Shown one piece after another: positions 11,671-22,269 of a stretch of DNA of 64,000 nt (its first letter is position 1; every line of letters starts with the position of its first letter). A program made the translations under genes and the position numbers. Under the pieces are notes generated by a model. That model was not told the DNA's origin. It searched no databases and worked only from the letters and a program-made list of their open reading frames with translations. Source of the DNA: Arabidopsis thaliana (taxonomy: Eukaryota; Streptophyta; Magnoliopsida; Brassicales; Brassicaceae); assembly GCF_000001735.4 (NCBI RefSeq), contig NC_003070.9:11650001-11714000 (forward strand), given 5' to 3'.

Positions 11671-12114
11671 AAAATTGCTGTCGGTCTTGTCTTCTCCATT
11701 CTTCCCATAGAATTCCAGATTATGTTTATTTGAAAAAATAGTTTATCTCTCTCTTTGATTGTTACGATGGGTGTTAGATTTACTTTGAATCCACATACAA
11801 ATTTGTCGTAACTAATGAAGAGATATTCAACAAAGCATTTTAAACGCATTCTAATTGCTAATAACGTTAACATCGACATTGACCTGAAAACTGGAATCGT
11901 TGCTAAGAATATGGCTAAGAAAGAGAAGATCAAGGTGAGCTTCCGCATGAATTTTACAATTCACAAAAGAACAACCCAATTAAACAAAATCAACATCTCA
12001 ATTATTAAATAAGTTTTATCCAATTCTATTACTGTTCTTTCAATTGCTCATCTTAAAATCAATCTGGGAATTATAAACACCAGAAAACAATCAACACAAT
12101 CCATCAAGTCGACA
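10253..12114. other. HSFA1D upstream region and AT-rich spacer
   Basis: 10253-10500 is the HSFA1D leader and proximal promoter, rich in GAGAGA. 10600-11100 is AT-rich with no supported gene. It contains the tandem duplication listed separately. Downstream, an ATG frame at 11815 encodes a Lys-rich peptide running to a possible donor site AAG|GTGAGC at 11935, which might belong to the small ORF at 12115, but the join I tried ran into a stop. Confidence 0.45.
11151..11685. repeat. Two-copy tandem duplication, 267-bp unit
   Basis: Copies run 11151-11417 and 11418-11685, both starting near CGGTCTATTT and ending in a poly(A) tract plus CAAAATTG(C/T)TGTCGGTC. They differ by a few substitutions and by the length of the A-run (interrupted in copy 1, about 28 pure A in copy 2). 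The duplication is therefore fairly young. Confidence 0.9.
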
Positions 12115-12285
12115 ATGGCTGATTCAGTGTTATCAATCTTCTACAAAATGAATCAAGTGATTTCAATGGGTGGAATAATGTGGGAAGGTCTCAATTCGAG
12201 TTTAATCAAAATCGATGAAGCTTTGCTTAAGCAGCAGATCCGAGCGGAGATGAGGAATAAAAAGAGAGAAAAAAAAAAGATATAG
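12115..12285 (+). CDS. Small ORF, 56 residues, unknown
   Basis: ATG to TAG with no intron needed. It begins MADSVLSIFYKMNQVISMGG and ends in a strongly basic Lys/Arg-rich tail. It lies just before the TATA box of the next ORF. I do not recognise it. Base composition is less AT-rich than the flanks and codons look ordinary, but the length is short enough for chance. Confidence 0.25.
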   Translation: MADSVLSIFYKMNQVISMGGIMWEGLNSSLIKIDEALLKQQIRAEMRNKKREKKKI

Positions 12286-12465
12286 GAAGAAGAAGTAAAA
12301 AAAGGTTATATTTATGATTAAAAAAAAAAGAAGAGGAAGAAAAGTAATACTGCATATGTAATTAGTAATTTACTTTGTAATTTCCTAAATTAGAGCTAAA
12401 TAGCTTTACCCGAAAAGGAAACAACAAAATACAGGAAGTGTTCCTTTTTTGTGTGTTACCGTAAC

Positions 12466-12476
12466 ATTATAAAATA
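12466..12476 (+). promoter_or_regulatory. TATA box of the 112-residue ORF
   Basis: ATTATAAAATA lies 98 bases before the ATG at 12564, followed by a CT-rich stretch typical of plant start sites. Confidence 0.45.
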
Positions 12477-12563
12477 ACCTCCCATTATTTTCTCACAATT
12501 ACTCTACTACACATCGAAGAGTTTACAATTCTCAGATCGAATAATCAAAATCTCTCTTTGAAG

Positions 12564-12902
12564 ATGTCGATAATGATAACACACCGTTACATGGTCAGAA
12601 ACGTTTATGCCGTTCCGTTTCATACAAAATACGGATTTGGTTTCCATTACTTCTCTTGTCTCTTTGGTTTACATGATGTAAAGTTGGTTCCTTTCTTCGG
12701 CTTGAAACGTTTTTATTACCCACAAAAAGTTCTGTATAACTCGAAACCTTCAAATTCTAAACCGGTTAATGAGAAGCCGATTCAAGAACCGAGTCAAGAA
12801 GGAGAATTGTTTGGTGGTTCGGTTACAATGGGTGCTGCTCCGTCACCGAGACACTTGCCAATTCCAACTTTTTGCATGTCTTCTAAGCTAATAAAGACTT
12901 GA
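12564..12902 (+). CDS. Hypothetical protein with PSPRHLPIP motif
   Basis: An intronless frame of 112 residues starting MSIMITHRYMVRN; an upstream TTG in frame is not a credible start. The N-terminal half is rich in Phe, Tyr and His. A Pro/Ser/Glu linker follows, then the segment GGSVTMGAAPSPRHLPIPTF near the end. This resembles the short proline motif found near the C-terminus of several small plant proteins and, loosely, PNRC-type decapping coactivators; that parallel is my inference. A TATA box and CT-rich leader support a real gene. Confidence 0.6.
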   Translation: MSIMITHRYMVRNVYAVPFHTKYGFGFHYFSCLFGLHDVKLVPFFGLKRFYYPQKVLYNSKPSNSKPVNEKPIQEPSQEGELFGGSVTMGAAPSPRHLPIPTFCMSSKLIKT

Positions 12903-13126
12903 ATGAGACAGAACTGTGGACTTTTGTAGTAGTTGCTAATTGTAATAGATCCTGGCCACAATTAGATAATTGTTTCGTTTTTTATTTATTTTTCTGCTAG
13001 TGTTTTATGCTATTGTTACCTTTCGAGTCGTTTGTTATCATCACTTACGAAAACTTTAAAGAGTCAAAATAAAATCTAAAGTATACGATGTATATTGGTA
13101 AACATGACAGTTTATATAATACAACA

Positions 13127-13264
13127 CTACCACTGCTTTGAATCTCCATCACTCTCTGTGGTTGCTGACATCTCAATCCTATCTGGACAAGACTTGTGGT
13201 TCAAGTAGTGGATGAGATAATCAAAAATCAAGATACGAAGAGAATCTAGGAAACCTAAGAACAT
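13127..13264 (-). CDS. Small ORF, 45 residues, possible leftover exon
   Basis: On the minus strand an ATG frame starts MFLGFLDSLRILIF and ends in a hydrophilic tail SATTESDGDSKQW. It lies about 200 bases beyond the stop of the RBR ligase, on the same strand, so it could be 3' UTR sequence or an alternative last exon of that gene. No domain is visible. Confidence 0.2.
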   Translation of the reverse strand: MFLGFLDSLRILIFDYLIHYLNHKSCPDRIEMSATTESDGDSKQW

Positions 13265-13461
13265 TTAGGTTACCTTTCTTTCCGAAAAATGAACCAAACC
13301 CATCAATGTTTTTATACCTCAAGCAAATGAGAAGACACGATAATGACCAAGTATAATAAATATTGAAACCTGAATCGAAGAATGTATCAAACTTATCAAT
13401 GTTTCTTTGGACTTTAAAACAAACGACAACAACCTCTATGTTGATCTTTGCAGACATGCCT

Positions 13462-16037
13462 TTACCCATCTGTGTGCTGCTTGCAGCCCTTTGGTCCATA
13501 ATGCTGAGCAGATTTCTTCACCACTTTCTTACAAAGATAACAGAAATGTGCTTGACATGCCCAACAAAACAAGTGATTGTTGTTTCCCGCCTACACAATA
13601 ACAAACTCCAGAATCATCTCATGAACCTCAAAAACCTATAATTCTCTGCCTTTGTTAAAACCAAATTTTTTTATTTTCTTACCTTTCCATTGAACTGGCG
13701 GCAATTAGGACATAACTGACCGCGCTGTGGAAACTGACCGCCTTGTGCAAACAGTTGCGCTTGAATCTGTCCAATGACTTGTCTCTCATTCATCATCTCA
13801 TTCCATTCTTGGATCGCCTCTTGTGGGAACAGTTCACATTTTCCCTCACTTTTTCCCAAAAAAAAGACGGAGCTTACTTAGTTCCAAGATTTATATACAT
13901 ATGTATCTGTTCTTTTATATATGTAACATCACTAACCTGAAATGTTCATAACCAGTGATAGCTTCGTTGCAACGGTAACAAAAGTATTGACCACAGTTAT
14001 TGCATACCATTTTGTTACAACCTCCGGTTCTTGAGATGGCTATTTTGCACGACGGACATTGTTTAGCGCTTTTCATTATCACCTTCACACTCATAATCTC
14101 ATTGATCATTTCTTTCTCTTTCCGCCTTTGTTCCTCTCCAAGACGAGAAGAATCTTGACGCTCCTGTATAGAGATTTACATGTAAGAAAGAGTCAACGGT
14201 TTAACAAAGAGAAGATCAAAGGCACAATAATGATACCTGCAAGATTTGAAGCCTAAGTTCCGGGCTCATGCAAGCCACACCCACATGTCTCTTTTCCTTA
14301 CAAAGTGTACAGAAACTGAAGTAGCATTTGAAGCATAAAGCAAGCTGTTCCTCGTCCTCTATGCAAGGGGTTTCACATCTAGGACAGTAAGCAACGTCAG
14401 TCATGGATTCCAGTGTTTTCTGTAACATAAGAGTTTCCCACCGTTCATACGCTTCATCGCCCAACAATCTCTTCAATATCCCTGGCGGAACAGTTTCTCC
14501 ACATTTCGAGTCCGGACACTTGAGCTTGTTAACTGTGCCTTCAGTGACATGTATGTCTGTATAGGTCTTCATACATTTCAAACAAAAGAAATGCTGGCAT
14601 GGTAACTTAACAAAGTCGATACCTGTAGAGGGTGTAAAACAACTGTAAACCAACCCACATTACTAAAGAAAACAGCTATGAAGAAGAACAAGATATACCT
14701 GCAGATTCAGAGAAGCATATGCAGCACTCATGCAAGCTCTGAAGGAAGCTATCATGACGTTTCTCATCGTCATAACTCCTAATATAAGGAATATCTGAAT
14801 CCGGAGAACGACTTCCAGACACAGCACGCTTATCTCTGGAACATGTAACACCATAAGGACCAAGAACAATCTCATTATCAAAACCAAGATGAGAAATCGA
14901 CGAGTTCTGTAGCCAATCTGTCCACTGGTACAAGACTTCTTGCCCTGGCTGTTCACTCCATAACGAGTCCAGCTTAGAGCAGAGACTTGAAATCTTATCA
15001 GGATTCATCCACTGAACACTTATTAAGAAATAAGGCGGTAAGTGGCTCGGATAAGCTTTTGGTAATAAACATTTCAACACAATCGGTGGAAGGTGTTGCG
15101 CCTTGAAAGAGTACAAGAAATCCTCTGACTCTTTGCTTGAATCAGCTTGTAAGTTAAGCTTTGTAGAGATAGTATATTCACTAGTAGCTTCAACGTTTAC
15201 ATGAACCTGCACAAATCAATACTATTAGAATATATTGTTATGTCACATTACCGATACGAAACATGTCAGTACTAAGCAGCTTATTTCTGACCTGAAAGTA
15301 TCGCATATCGTTATACCGATCAAAGATGAACATGTTTCCTCCATATATGTACCCCAATGCCAAAAGCTGTTGAAACATCACAAAGGTCAAAACTTGATAT
15401 GAATAAATGTCCTAAAGCTATTGAAACATCACAAAGGTCAAAACTTTATAGCTCAGTTTACCTCATCTTCCTGTAATTGATCATTCATCTTTAGTTGCTC
15501 CTCTGTTAGCTCTGGCTCACTGACACTAGATCGCAAATCTTTCAGAATTGTCAACATAATATCTTCCTTCGTCTCATATTCATCAACACCATCAGCAATT
15601 TCTTCACTTTCAGCTCTCTTTAACTCCGATTCCTCACAATTCGAATGATCACTAGAACTGTGATGAAACTTCTCCTCCATATTCACCGAATGCGAATTCT
15701 GTTTCACCTTTAACCTACTCAATTCATCAGCCAAGCAATCAACAACATCGGATTCAGCAAAATTCACCTCCGGTTTCTCCACGGGACGAGGTTTTGAATT
15801 TGATCCACGGCTGCGTCGATTCCGGTGAGACTTTGAAGGTTTTGTAGAATGATCGAGGTTTTGGATTGGCTGAGAAGTAGACGGAAAAGCTGCTGCAGAT
15901 GATAAATCCGTCGAAGTCGTGTCTTCTTTCTGATGCTCTGATTTTGGATGATCGTTGACTGGATTCACAATCCCAGCGTCACGGCGGATGTAGCGGCGGT
16001 CGTGATTTCTTCCACTGCCTCCGTGTGTTCCTCTCAT
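13462..16037 (-). CDS. NHL8: RWD and RING-IBR-RING E3 ubiquitin ligase
   Basis: Seven exons on the minus strand: 16037-15462, 15366-15292, 15206-14699, 14622-14237, 14163-13937, 13848-13683 and 13590-13462. They join in frame to 688 residues. Order: a hydrophilic N-terminus (1-190), an RWD domain (about 192-325), RING1 starting CCICFSES with [11 protein letters not shown], an IBR (CPRCETPC to CTLCKEKRH), then RING2 [19 protein letters not shown], where the Cys in GGCNKM is the expected thioester residue. A further Cys/His cluster follows in the last exon. The layout matches the RNF14/ARA54 class of RBR ligases, which pass ubiquitin through the RING2 cysteine. The symbol NHL8 is a remembered Arabidopsis name that says nothing about function. 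Confidence 0.93.
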
Positions 16038-16340
16038 GGCGGTCTTGCAGCCAAGTTTGGGTCCAGAGAGACAAACAAACTCTGTTAAATGTTAATGCAC
16101 TTTCTCTACTTGACGAAAACAAAAAAAAATGTACTTTTTTCTACTTATGTTTTTTGGGTTTTTATGGATTGTGTCCGAAAAATTCCAAGTTTGGTTTATT
16201 TACCGGTTCGATAGAGGAAACCGAATCTTAAATACCATGATTGAACCGGAGAAGACTTGGTCAAAGAGAAAAGAATAATTACGTTTCATGTTCACATTTG
16301 CATAATTATGGTTCCATATTTTTAGTATCATTGATCGATT

Positions 16341-16517
16341 GCTGGACAAAATATTCGTTCGATCCACTTTGACTCGGTATTCGATTTGATTCGATTTGAA
16401 AAATCCGAACATCCGTAAGATTTTGGAGCAAAGCAAATAAGAAAATATGGTATTCATAAAAATCGAAGCAAATAACAAATATTGTTTTTTAAAAAATCGA
16501 ATATCCGCTTCGATCCG

Positions 16518-16571
<54 letters not shown>

Positions 16572-17033
16572 TATATAATTATGTCTATATATAAATATCA
16601 TAAATAGTTTGTGTATTGTTGTTATCTTCTGTTTTTATGTTAAGATGTTTGTTTGATCATTTTTCTTTTATGTTATGTTTTGATTAATGGCATCTTAAAC
16701 TATCGGTTTTTGTTTTTGTTTTAATTAATTTGATAACATTTTGTTGACTGGTGATAACAACAACAGTTATGTTTGGTATTTAGAACTTATTTTGAAAGGA
16801 TGTTAAATAAAAACATTGAATATTTGATATGCTTGTATAGTTTACAGATTTTTTTTATTATTTATATGTATCAAAGCAGATATCCGCAAATATCACAAAA
16901 AAAATCGGATATTCGAATTTCCGGATATCCGGAAATTTTCGAATCGAAGCAAATCACAAAATCAAGTATTCGGTTAAAACGAATCAAAAAACAAATATTA
17001 TAATTTTTCCGGATATCCGCTTCGTGTCCAGGC
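16341..17033. mobile_element. Candidate non-autonomous DNA element with ATCCG-rich ends
   Basis: The left end TGCTGGACA and the right end, reverse-complemented, TGCCTGGACA, form imperfect inverted repeats. Both subterminal parts are rich in GGATATCCG, CGAATCGAAGCAAAT and similar motifs in opposite orientation. The middle is AT-rich with a TA microsatellite and encodes nothing. No clear target duplication, so the family (possibly hAT) is open. Confidence 0.45.
16522..16567. repeat. TA dinucleotide microsatellite
   Basis: About 22 uninterrupted TA units within the candidate DNA element. Expected to vary in length between individuals. Confidence 0.95.
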
Positions 17034-17236
17034 AGTATGATCTTTTACACACACATGAGTAGTACTATGTTCATAAATCGTAACAAAATAATATGGTTTA
17101 AATATCCATATTGAGCTAATAAAAACGAATAACAGTTTTAAATAAATCGAAAACATAAAATAAAAATATCATGGAGATCCACAACAACATATGTTCATAG
17201 ATGTATACACAGCTTTGTGACTTTGTCACATAATCT

Positions 17237-18569
17237 TTAATGATATCCAATAGGAGCCGGAGCTTCCTTGAGTTCATGTCCTTTGAATTGTATATCCTGC
17301 ACACATAAAATTCCATATTGTAACGAAATTTACATTTTATACCAATATCACATTGTTTTATCATTTTGACAAATAAACTATACAACTCCTTACCGAAGCA
17401 TAGTGGTTAATATCACGGTGGTGAGCTTCGTCAGCTCGTATAACATAAACCACATCCCTAAGCGTTGCATCTTTAGGCAACCGCCAGTAATCGATTGCGA
17501 TGGCTGGAGCTGGCGAGTTTTCGAATTTTCCGGCATCAATGTCTTTGAGAAATTCAGTGTAAGAATTTACAGCCTCTTCTTCTAAGTATCCAGTGATACG
17601 ATGAGCAAGTTTGGGTGAAATTACATAAGCCAGGAAATATGCGTTGAAGAAAACGCCTTGGACCGTGAACACAATCGCTCGTTCGTACCTTCAAACACCG
17701 GTTCAAATGATAAATGAATTACACAATTCCAAAAGTTTTAGGTTAGAACTGTTTCTATTAGATAACCGATCTAGGTCAAACCAAACTTGATTAGAAATGT
17801 AATACAAGTTACGTGTTATTTAGAAAAGGTAATAAACTAAAAAGGTACATGCATGCATATATACATACCATTTGGGTTGTGAAAGTTCGATGAAAGTCAT
17901 GAGATGCATACGCTCGTTCTCAGCCTCTTCGAGCAAAGCTTTGATCCATCCCCCGCTATGTTCGAACCTCCGGAGAGATTTCAAGTGCAAAAGCATCCCC
18001 CCGACCATTCCCGGCACCGCAGCCACCGTCTCTAGCAACATCGCATGGCACATGTGCTTCCTCTATACTCAAAAATCAAATTATTCAATTTTTGAAAAAA
18101 CAAAATCATGTTAAAAATAAAAGAACAAATGAAGAAGATTTAAAATTTCTGATTAAATTACCTGAAAAAATAGTTGAACCGGTATTTTCAGAGTTTGAAC
18201 GGTCCAATATGCGAATTTGTCAGTGAAATTGGAGGGTTTATGATGTTTAGTTACATCAATGGACACATCCGGTTTGTATGAATCCCATGGCTGAAAACAA
18301 TTCCACTTCCAAGCTGAACCGTCCGGTTTAGTGATCTTAGTAGGAGGTATACCCCAATAAGTGGATATAACTTTACCATCGGCCGTTCGGATAGGATTTT
18401 CTGGCTGGTTATTCCCACTTACCGGAGATGACGTGTCAGAGCTCAATAGCCGAACATTGGGCAAGTGGCTAATGAGATGTCCCCTGAATCCTCCAATTCC
18501 TAAACCGGAGGATTGTACCGAAGATGATAGTACCGGTCGAAGAGTGCGGTAAATCGATCTGTAGGACAT
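17237..18569 (-). CDS. AOX1D: Alternative oxidase AOX1D, mitochondrial
   Basis: A mitochondrial inner-membrane ubiquinol oxidase that bypasses complexes III and IV. Exons on the minus strand are 18569-18162, 18062-17869, 17688-17394 and 17296-17237, the usual four-exon AOX plan, giving 318 residues. The start is the ATG at 18569 ([12 protein letters not shown]), which opens a Ser/Arg-rich targeting peptide. Di-iron ligands are visible in [23 protein letters not shown] and [12 protein letters not shown]. Two Cys residues at regulatory positions are kept: KWNCFQPW (CysI) and KHMCHAM (CysII). Membrane-associated hydrophobic segments lie between the Glu motifs. A TATA box sits about 150 bases upstream. 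Confidence 0.97.
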
Positions 18570-18714
18570 GAGTAACAACAGTTGGGGTGTGATGTATCAA
18601 CGAGTTTTGGTGGTGAGAATAGAAATACTAAAATTATGAGAGATGGTTTAAGGTTATGATTGATCTTCAGATTGGGTTATGTTCATATGTGGCAGATAAA
18701 TTATGAAGAGATGA

Positions 18715-18723
18715 ATTTATATA
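18715..18723 (-). promoter_or_regulatory. TATA box of AOX1D
   Basis: On the minus strand the sequence reads TATATAAAT, about 147 bases before the AOX1D ATG. Confidence 0.45.
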
Positions 18724-19357
18724 CACGAGTGATTATTACTAATCTCGGTCAAGTTCAAAGTTTCTTGGAGGATGAATAAGAATGGAGGAAATGTTTGACA
18801 CGTTTTGTTACATTTTATGTTTGTGGAAAAGTAAAAGAACATGTGAAATTACTTAAGGATTGTGTTTGTCACCATCATATTATATTATTATCTTATTGTT
18901 CAATAATTCATATATTCAAAAAAGTACTACAGTTTATCACGAGATAGACACACCAACTATATTATTACACATCATGAAATTACAAACTCAGATCATGTTA
19001 CTATCATAATATACAAAGACGCTTAAATTTTTCCTATATTTCGTATATACCTTGTTATATTTTCTTAAACAAATGTTAATTTAGAATCTATACTATATTT
19101 GATAAATAGAAAAATTAAGAAGAGTTTATAATATAGAAAAAAATGTGGTTCTCTCGAATCAGAATGAATTGCTACTTTTACCACTCAAACACACACACAC
19201 ACACACAAAAAAAAAAAAAAAAGAAAGATAGAAAGAAAGAATGAATTGCTACTGTGTTAAAAAATGATAAGTTGTTTTAAGTTTGTTTTGGTTTTGATCC
19301 AAAAAAGATGTTGAGATAGAAAAGGACTATTGTATATTTTTCTGAAATTATGTTGTA
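18724..19357. other. AOX1D distal upstream region
   Basis: AT-rich with no gene. It holds the direct-repeat-flanked CA/poly(A) tract listed separately and ends at the Helitron border. Confidence 0.5.
19161..19253. repeat. CA/poly(A) tract between 16-bp direct repeats
   Basis: AGAATGAATTGCTACT occurs at 19161 and again at about 19238. Between the copies lie a (CA)n run, a run of about 17 A and a GAAA-rich stretch. Direct repeats around a poly(A)-ended insert look like a target-site duplication made by LINE machinery, although the insert is only about 60 bases. Replication slippage is the alternative. Confidence 0.5.
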
Positions 19358-20244
19358 CTAGATTTTATCCCGCGGTATACCGCGGTGACAATTTAACTTT
19401 TTAAAGTTAGTATAATTTTTTTTTTGCAAATTGAATCTATATATAATATATTTTTATTTTATAGTTTACAATTGTTATTAAGTAACGTCCTGCCAAACCC
19501 GTCCCGCCAAACCCGTCCCGTAAAAAAACTATTTATTTATATTAATGTTGATCTTATTTATGATATGTTTATAAATCATTGTCTAAATATTTTTGTCGAT
19601 GCGGGACGTTGAACCCACACATTTTTTGCTAATTTGTTAATATATGTTTATTTTTAAAATTTTGAATTATAAAATATGACGGAAAAAATTAAGATTTTTT
19701 TAAAATTCTATATATTATATAATGATGTTAAAAAATTGTAATATATCGAACTTTTTATAAGTTTAAATATTAATAATGTTTTATAAATTTTAAATATATA
19801 AATAATAATATTTAAAAAAATTAATATTTTTGCTTATAAGGTAATGACATAATAACTCTAAAAGCAAGGATTTAGAAGATTTAAATCTTTAATTAAATAT
19901 TTTCATTAATAAATAATTAATGTCAGTGACATGACATATTAAATAAGTTCAAATACAAAATTTATTTATTTAAACAAAAAACGTTCAGTAAAAATAATAT
20001 TTATTTAACAAAAAAATTTGTTTTAAAATATTGTTAGCAAATATGTTTATGCTAATTTTAAAGGATTGATTTGAAGTTTGGTGGGATTAAATTTGATTGA
20101 TAATGTGATTGACAATTTAAATCAAAAATTTAAAATAAAATTAATTATTTTTAAAAAAAGATTTAATGCTAATGACATTAGATTGTAAATAAGTCCAAGT
20201 TCATGATTTATTTGCTAAAATAGCTGTAAAAATGTATATATAGA
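19358..20244 (-). mobile_element. Non-autonomous Helitron, minus orientation
   Basis: Read on the minus strand, the 3' end is a hairpin CCGCGGTATACCGCGG (19385-19370) followed after 8 bases by CTAG at 19361-19358, the CTRR terminus, with T next to it. The proposed 5' end is TCTATATATACA at 20244, preceded by A, so insertion fits the A/T rule. The interior has no ORF and contains CCCGTCCCG motifs shared with the Helitrons at 49.7 and 58.8 kb. The 3' end is firm; the 5' end is the best candidate only. Confidence 0.75.
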
Positions 20245-20582
20245 TTTGTTCATCTATTTCTTTAATATTTTTGTAAAGATAAGTGACTCATAAATCGCAC
20301 TAGTAGATTACGTTAATTGAGCAAATACAAATATTTGGCGATGTCCATATACTAGCACCTAAGAAGTAAAGTCCTTGTATTCGTATTACGTTAATATTTC
20401 AATTTTTAATGTTAATTTGAAATCATCCCGAAGAATCCAGAGATCTTGAACGTTGAGTATGTGGTTTTTAATTTTTAATCAGTGGTAAATATTTGTGAAC
20501 CACAAAAAGTAAAAAGTCCATGTCTAGTTTTTGAATTGTTAACTGTTCATATTACGAAGTTGTTTATATAAAATACCAAAAA

Positions 20583-20750
20583 AAGGAGATATTTTAGAAT
20601 ATCTCATATGGTTTTTGTTCACATACATTTTCTTTGTTTTTGCTTGTTCTATCTCTCTGTCTTTAATGCCGTTCTCGACTCTCGAACCGATCAAGCGTTG
20701 CACTAACATGTGCCTTCGCTGACCGATAGAGCTACAAGAGTTAGGCACCA
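20583..20750 (-). repeat. tRNA-like element, copy 1
   Basis: On the minus strand the core (20747-20667) has an A-box-like TAGCTCTATCGG, an anticodon-arm-like inverted repeat around GCACATGTTAGTGC, and a B-box-like GGTTCGAGAGT. It shares GATATTTTAGAATATCTCA (20587) with the upstream flank of copy 3, so the duplicated unit is longer than the core. It is not a functional tRNA by eye. Confidence 0.55.
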
Positions 20751-21059
20751 CAATCTCATCTTTTAACACTAAACTAACAATACAAGATAAAGTAACATAT
20801 ATCTGAATAAAGACAATTTATATGTATAATAAACTAGTGTACTGGAAAGAAACGTTTAACATAAGTACATAACATATGATTATATTTAATGATGCTGAGA
20901 ACAAAAGATACTTAGGAATAAATCTAATGTTCATCGTTATAAGTTATAACACAAAGCATTAAAAAAAAACGTTATACTTAAGTCCCAAATTTTGGATCTA
21001 ACCATTAAGGTTGCTCTTAGAACACATAATATTCTCTGTTGTTACCTTGTTCTCTATCT

Positions 21060-21135
21060 GCTTTGATCAAGCTTCGTCATCACGTTGCGCACTAATGTGC
21101 AATCGTAGACCAACGGGCTACAAAAGCCAGGTGCC
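21060..21135 (-). repeat. tRNA-like element, copy 2
   Basis: Minus strand: A-box-like TAGCCCGTTGGTCTACG and hairpin GCACATTAGTGCGC. This is the most diverged copy: the B-box region has lost GGTTCGA. The outer stem is GCTTT with AAAGC where the other copies have CTC with GAG, which may be a compensatory change. Confidence 0.5.
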
Positions 21136-21309
21136 TCAATTGCTAAATTAGATGAATCTGAACATTTTTGTCAAGGAATTTAGGAAAAGTGACAAGAAAA
21201 GCAATATTAAATCCTATCCATATCCATTGAATTGAATGCATTTAAAAATTTAGAAGTTTTAAGATTTCAATTCTCCAATGACGAATCTATAAACTATCTC
21301 CTTTCTTTA

Positions 21310-21470
21310 TATGTAATGTTTATAAACTATCTTCTTTATTTTATTACTTTGTTTTTGTTAAAGATATATTACCAATTTTAGTTATTATTGTCTGCTTCTC
21401 AGCTACAAAATTGTTTTCCTAATAAAGAATTAAAGATCTTATCCAATGTCCACACGTTTAGTATTTTTCT
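21310..21470. repeat. Second copy of the CCCH gene's upstream sequence
   Basis: The stretch with ATTACCAA.TTTAGTTA, TGTCTGCT, AATAAAGATCTTATCC-like and TCCACACGTTT blocks is repeated in the same order at about 22815-22950, directly upstream of the CCCH gene leader. A duplication of the promoter region, now diverged and separated from any coding copy. Confidence 0.65.
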
Positions 21471-21499
21471 CCATCTACACAAAAAAAAGAAAAGAAAAG

Positions 21500-21650
21500 A
21501 AAAAGATATTTTAGAATATCTCACATGTGAAATGATCATGATCAACTTCTCTCTCTGTCTCTTCCATGCCTTGCTCGAGCATCGAACCTACCAAGCGTTG
21601 CACATTAATGTGCCTTCGCTGGCCAGGAGAGCTACAAGAGCTTGGCGCTG
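21500..21650 (-). repeat. tRNA-like element, copy 3
   Basis: Minus strand core 21650-21567: A-box-like TAGCTCTCCTGG, perfect hairpin GCACATTAATGTGC, B-box-like GGTTCGATGCT, and an outer pairing GCC..GCTC with GAGC..GGC. Flank GATATTTTAGAATATCTCA is shared with copy 1. Confidence 0.55.
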
Positions 21651-22269
21651 TCTCTGCAGCACATAGCTAATTTAAAGTTGATTCGTCAAATCCAGCAAAC
21701 TTAGTTATAGAATAAAACATTTTTTGGCGTTTTGCCAAGGAAAAAAAAGGGGATTAGTTGGCTTCAAATAAACCAAAATTAGCTAAATGTTCATAGAGTA
21801 AATAAGTGAATGATCAACAGATAATATCATTATGCATGGAGTATGATCAAGAATACAGACTGAAAATTTATATTTACTCAAAATGAAACAATAAATAATA
21901 CTGTCGAAATGAAATTTGATGCTAAACTAAGAAGTATATAATGAAGAAAACAAGTATTATCGCTAGTTAATTTTTATATGATTATGGTGTTAAAAAATAA
22001 AAATAAAAGTATATAAACACAAATATTGTATATTTTCGTGAAAATTTTAAAAGAAAAATGTTCTAAATTCTAGATTTCTTAGGTTGTCTGCTAAAATAAT
22101 GTTAGCAGGTTTCTTAAAACCAAAAAAAAATTCATAAAATTTACTTGAAAGCATGATGATAGCTACTAAAAAAAATTCATAAAAAGATATTTAAAAATAC
22201 CTTAAATGTTTATCTTTATATAACAACAAGACCTCTGCTGCTGCTATGCTTTCACTGGCTCTCTCTTTT

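Larger units (their letters stand above)
16038..17236. other. Spacer between RBR ligase and AOX1D
   Basis: 16038-16340 is the upstream region of the RBR ligase. Most of the rest is the candidate DNA element listed separately, with a long TA microsatellite. 17033-17236 is the 3' flank of AOX1D. No protein gene is seen. Confidence 0.5.

Noticed and set aside
13221-13641. Plus- and minus-strand ORFs of 64-92 residues
   Set aside because: Mostly antisense to, or overlapping, the last exon and 3' flank of the RBR ligase, whose exons explain the sequence.
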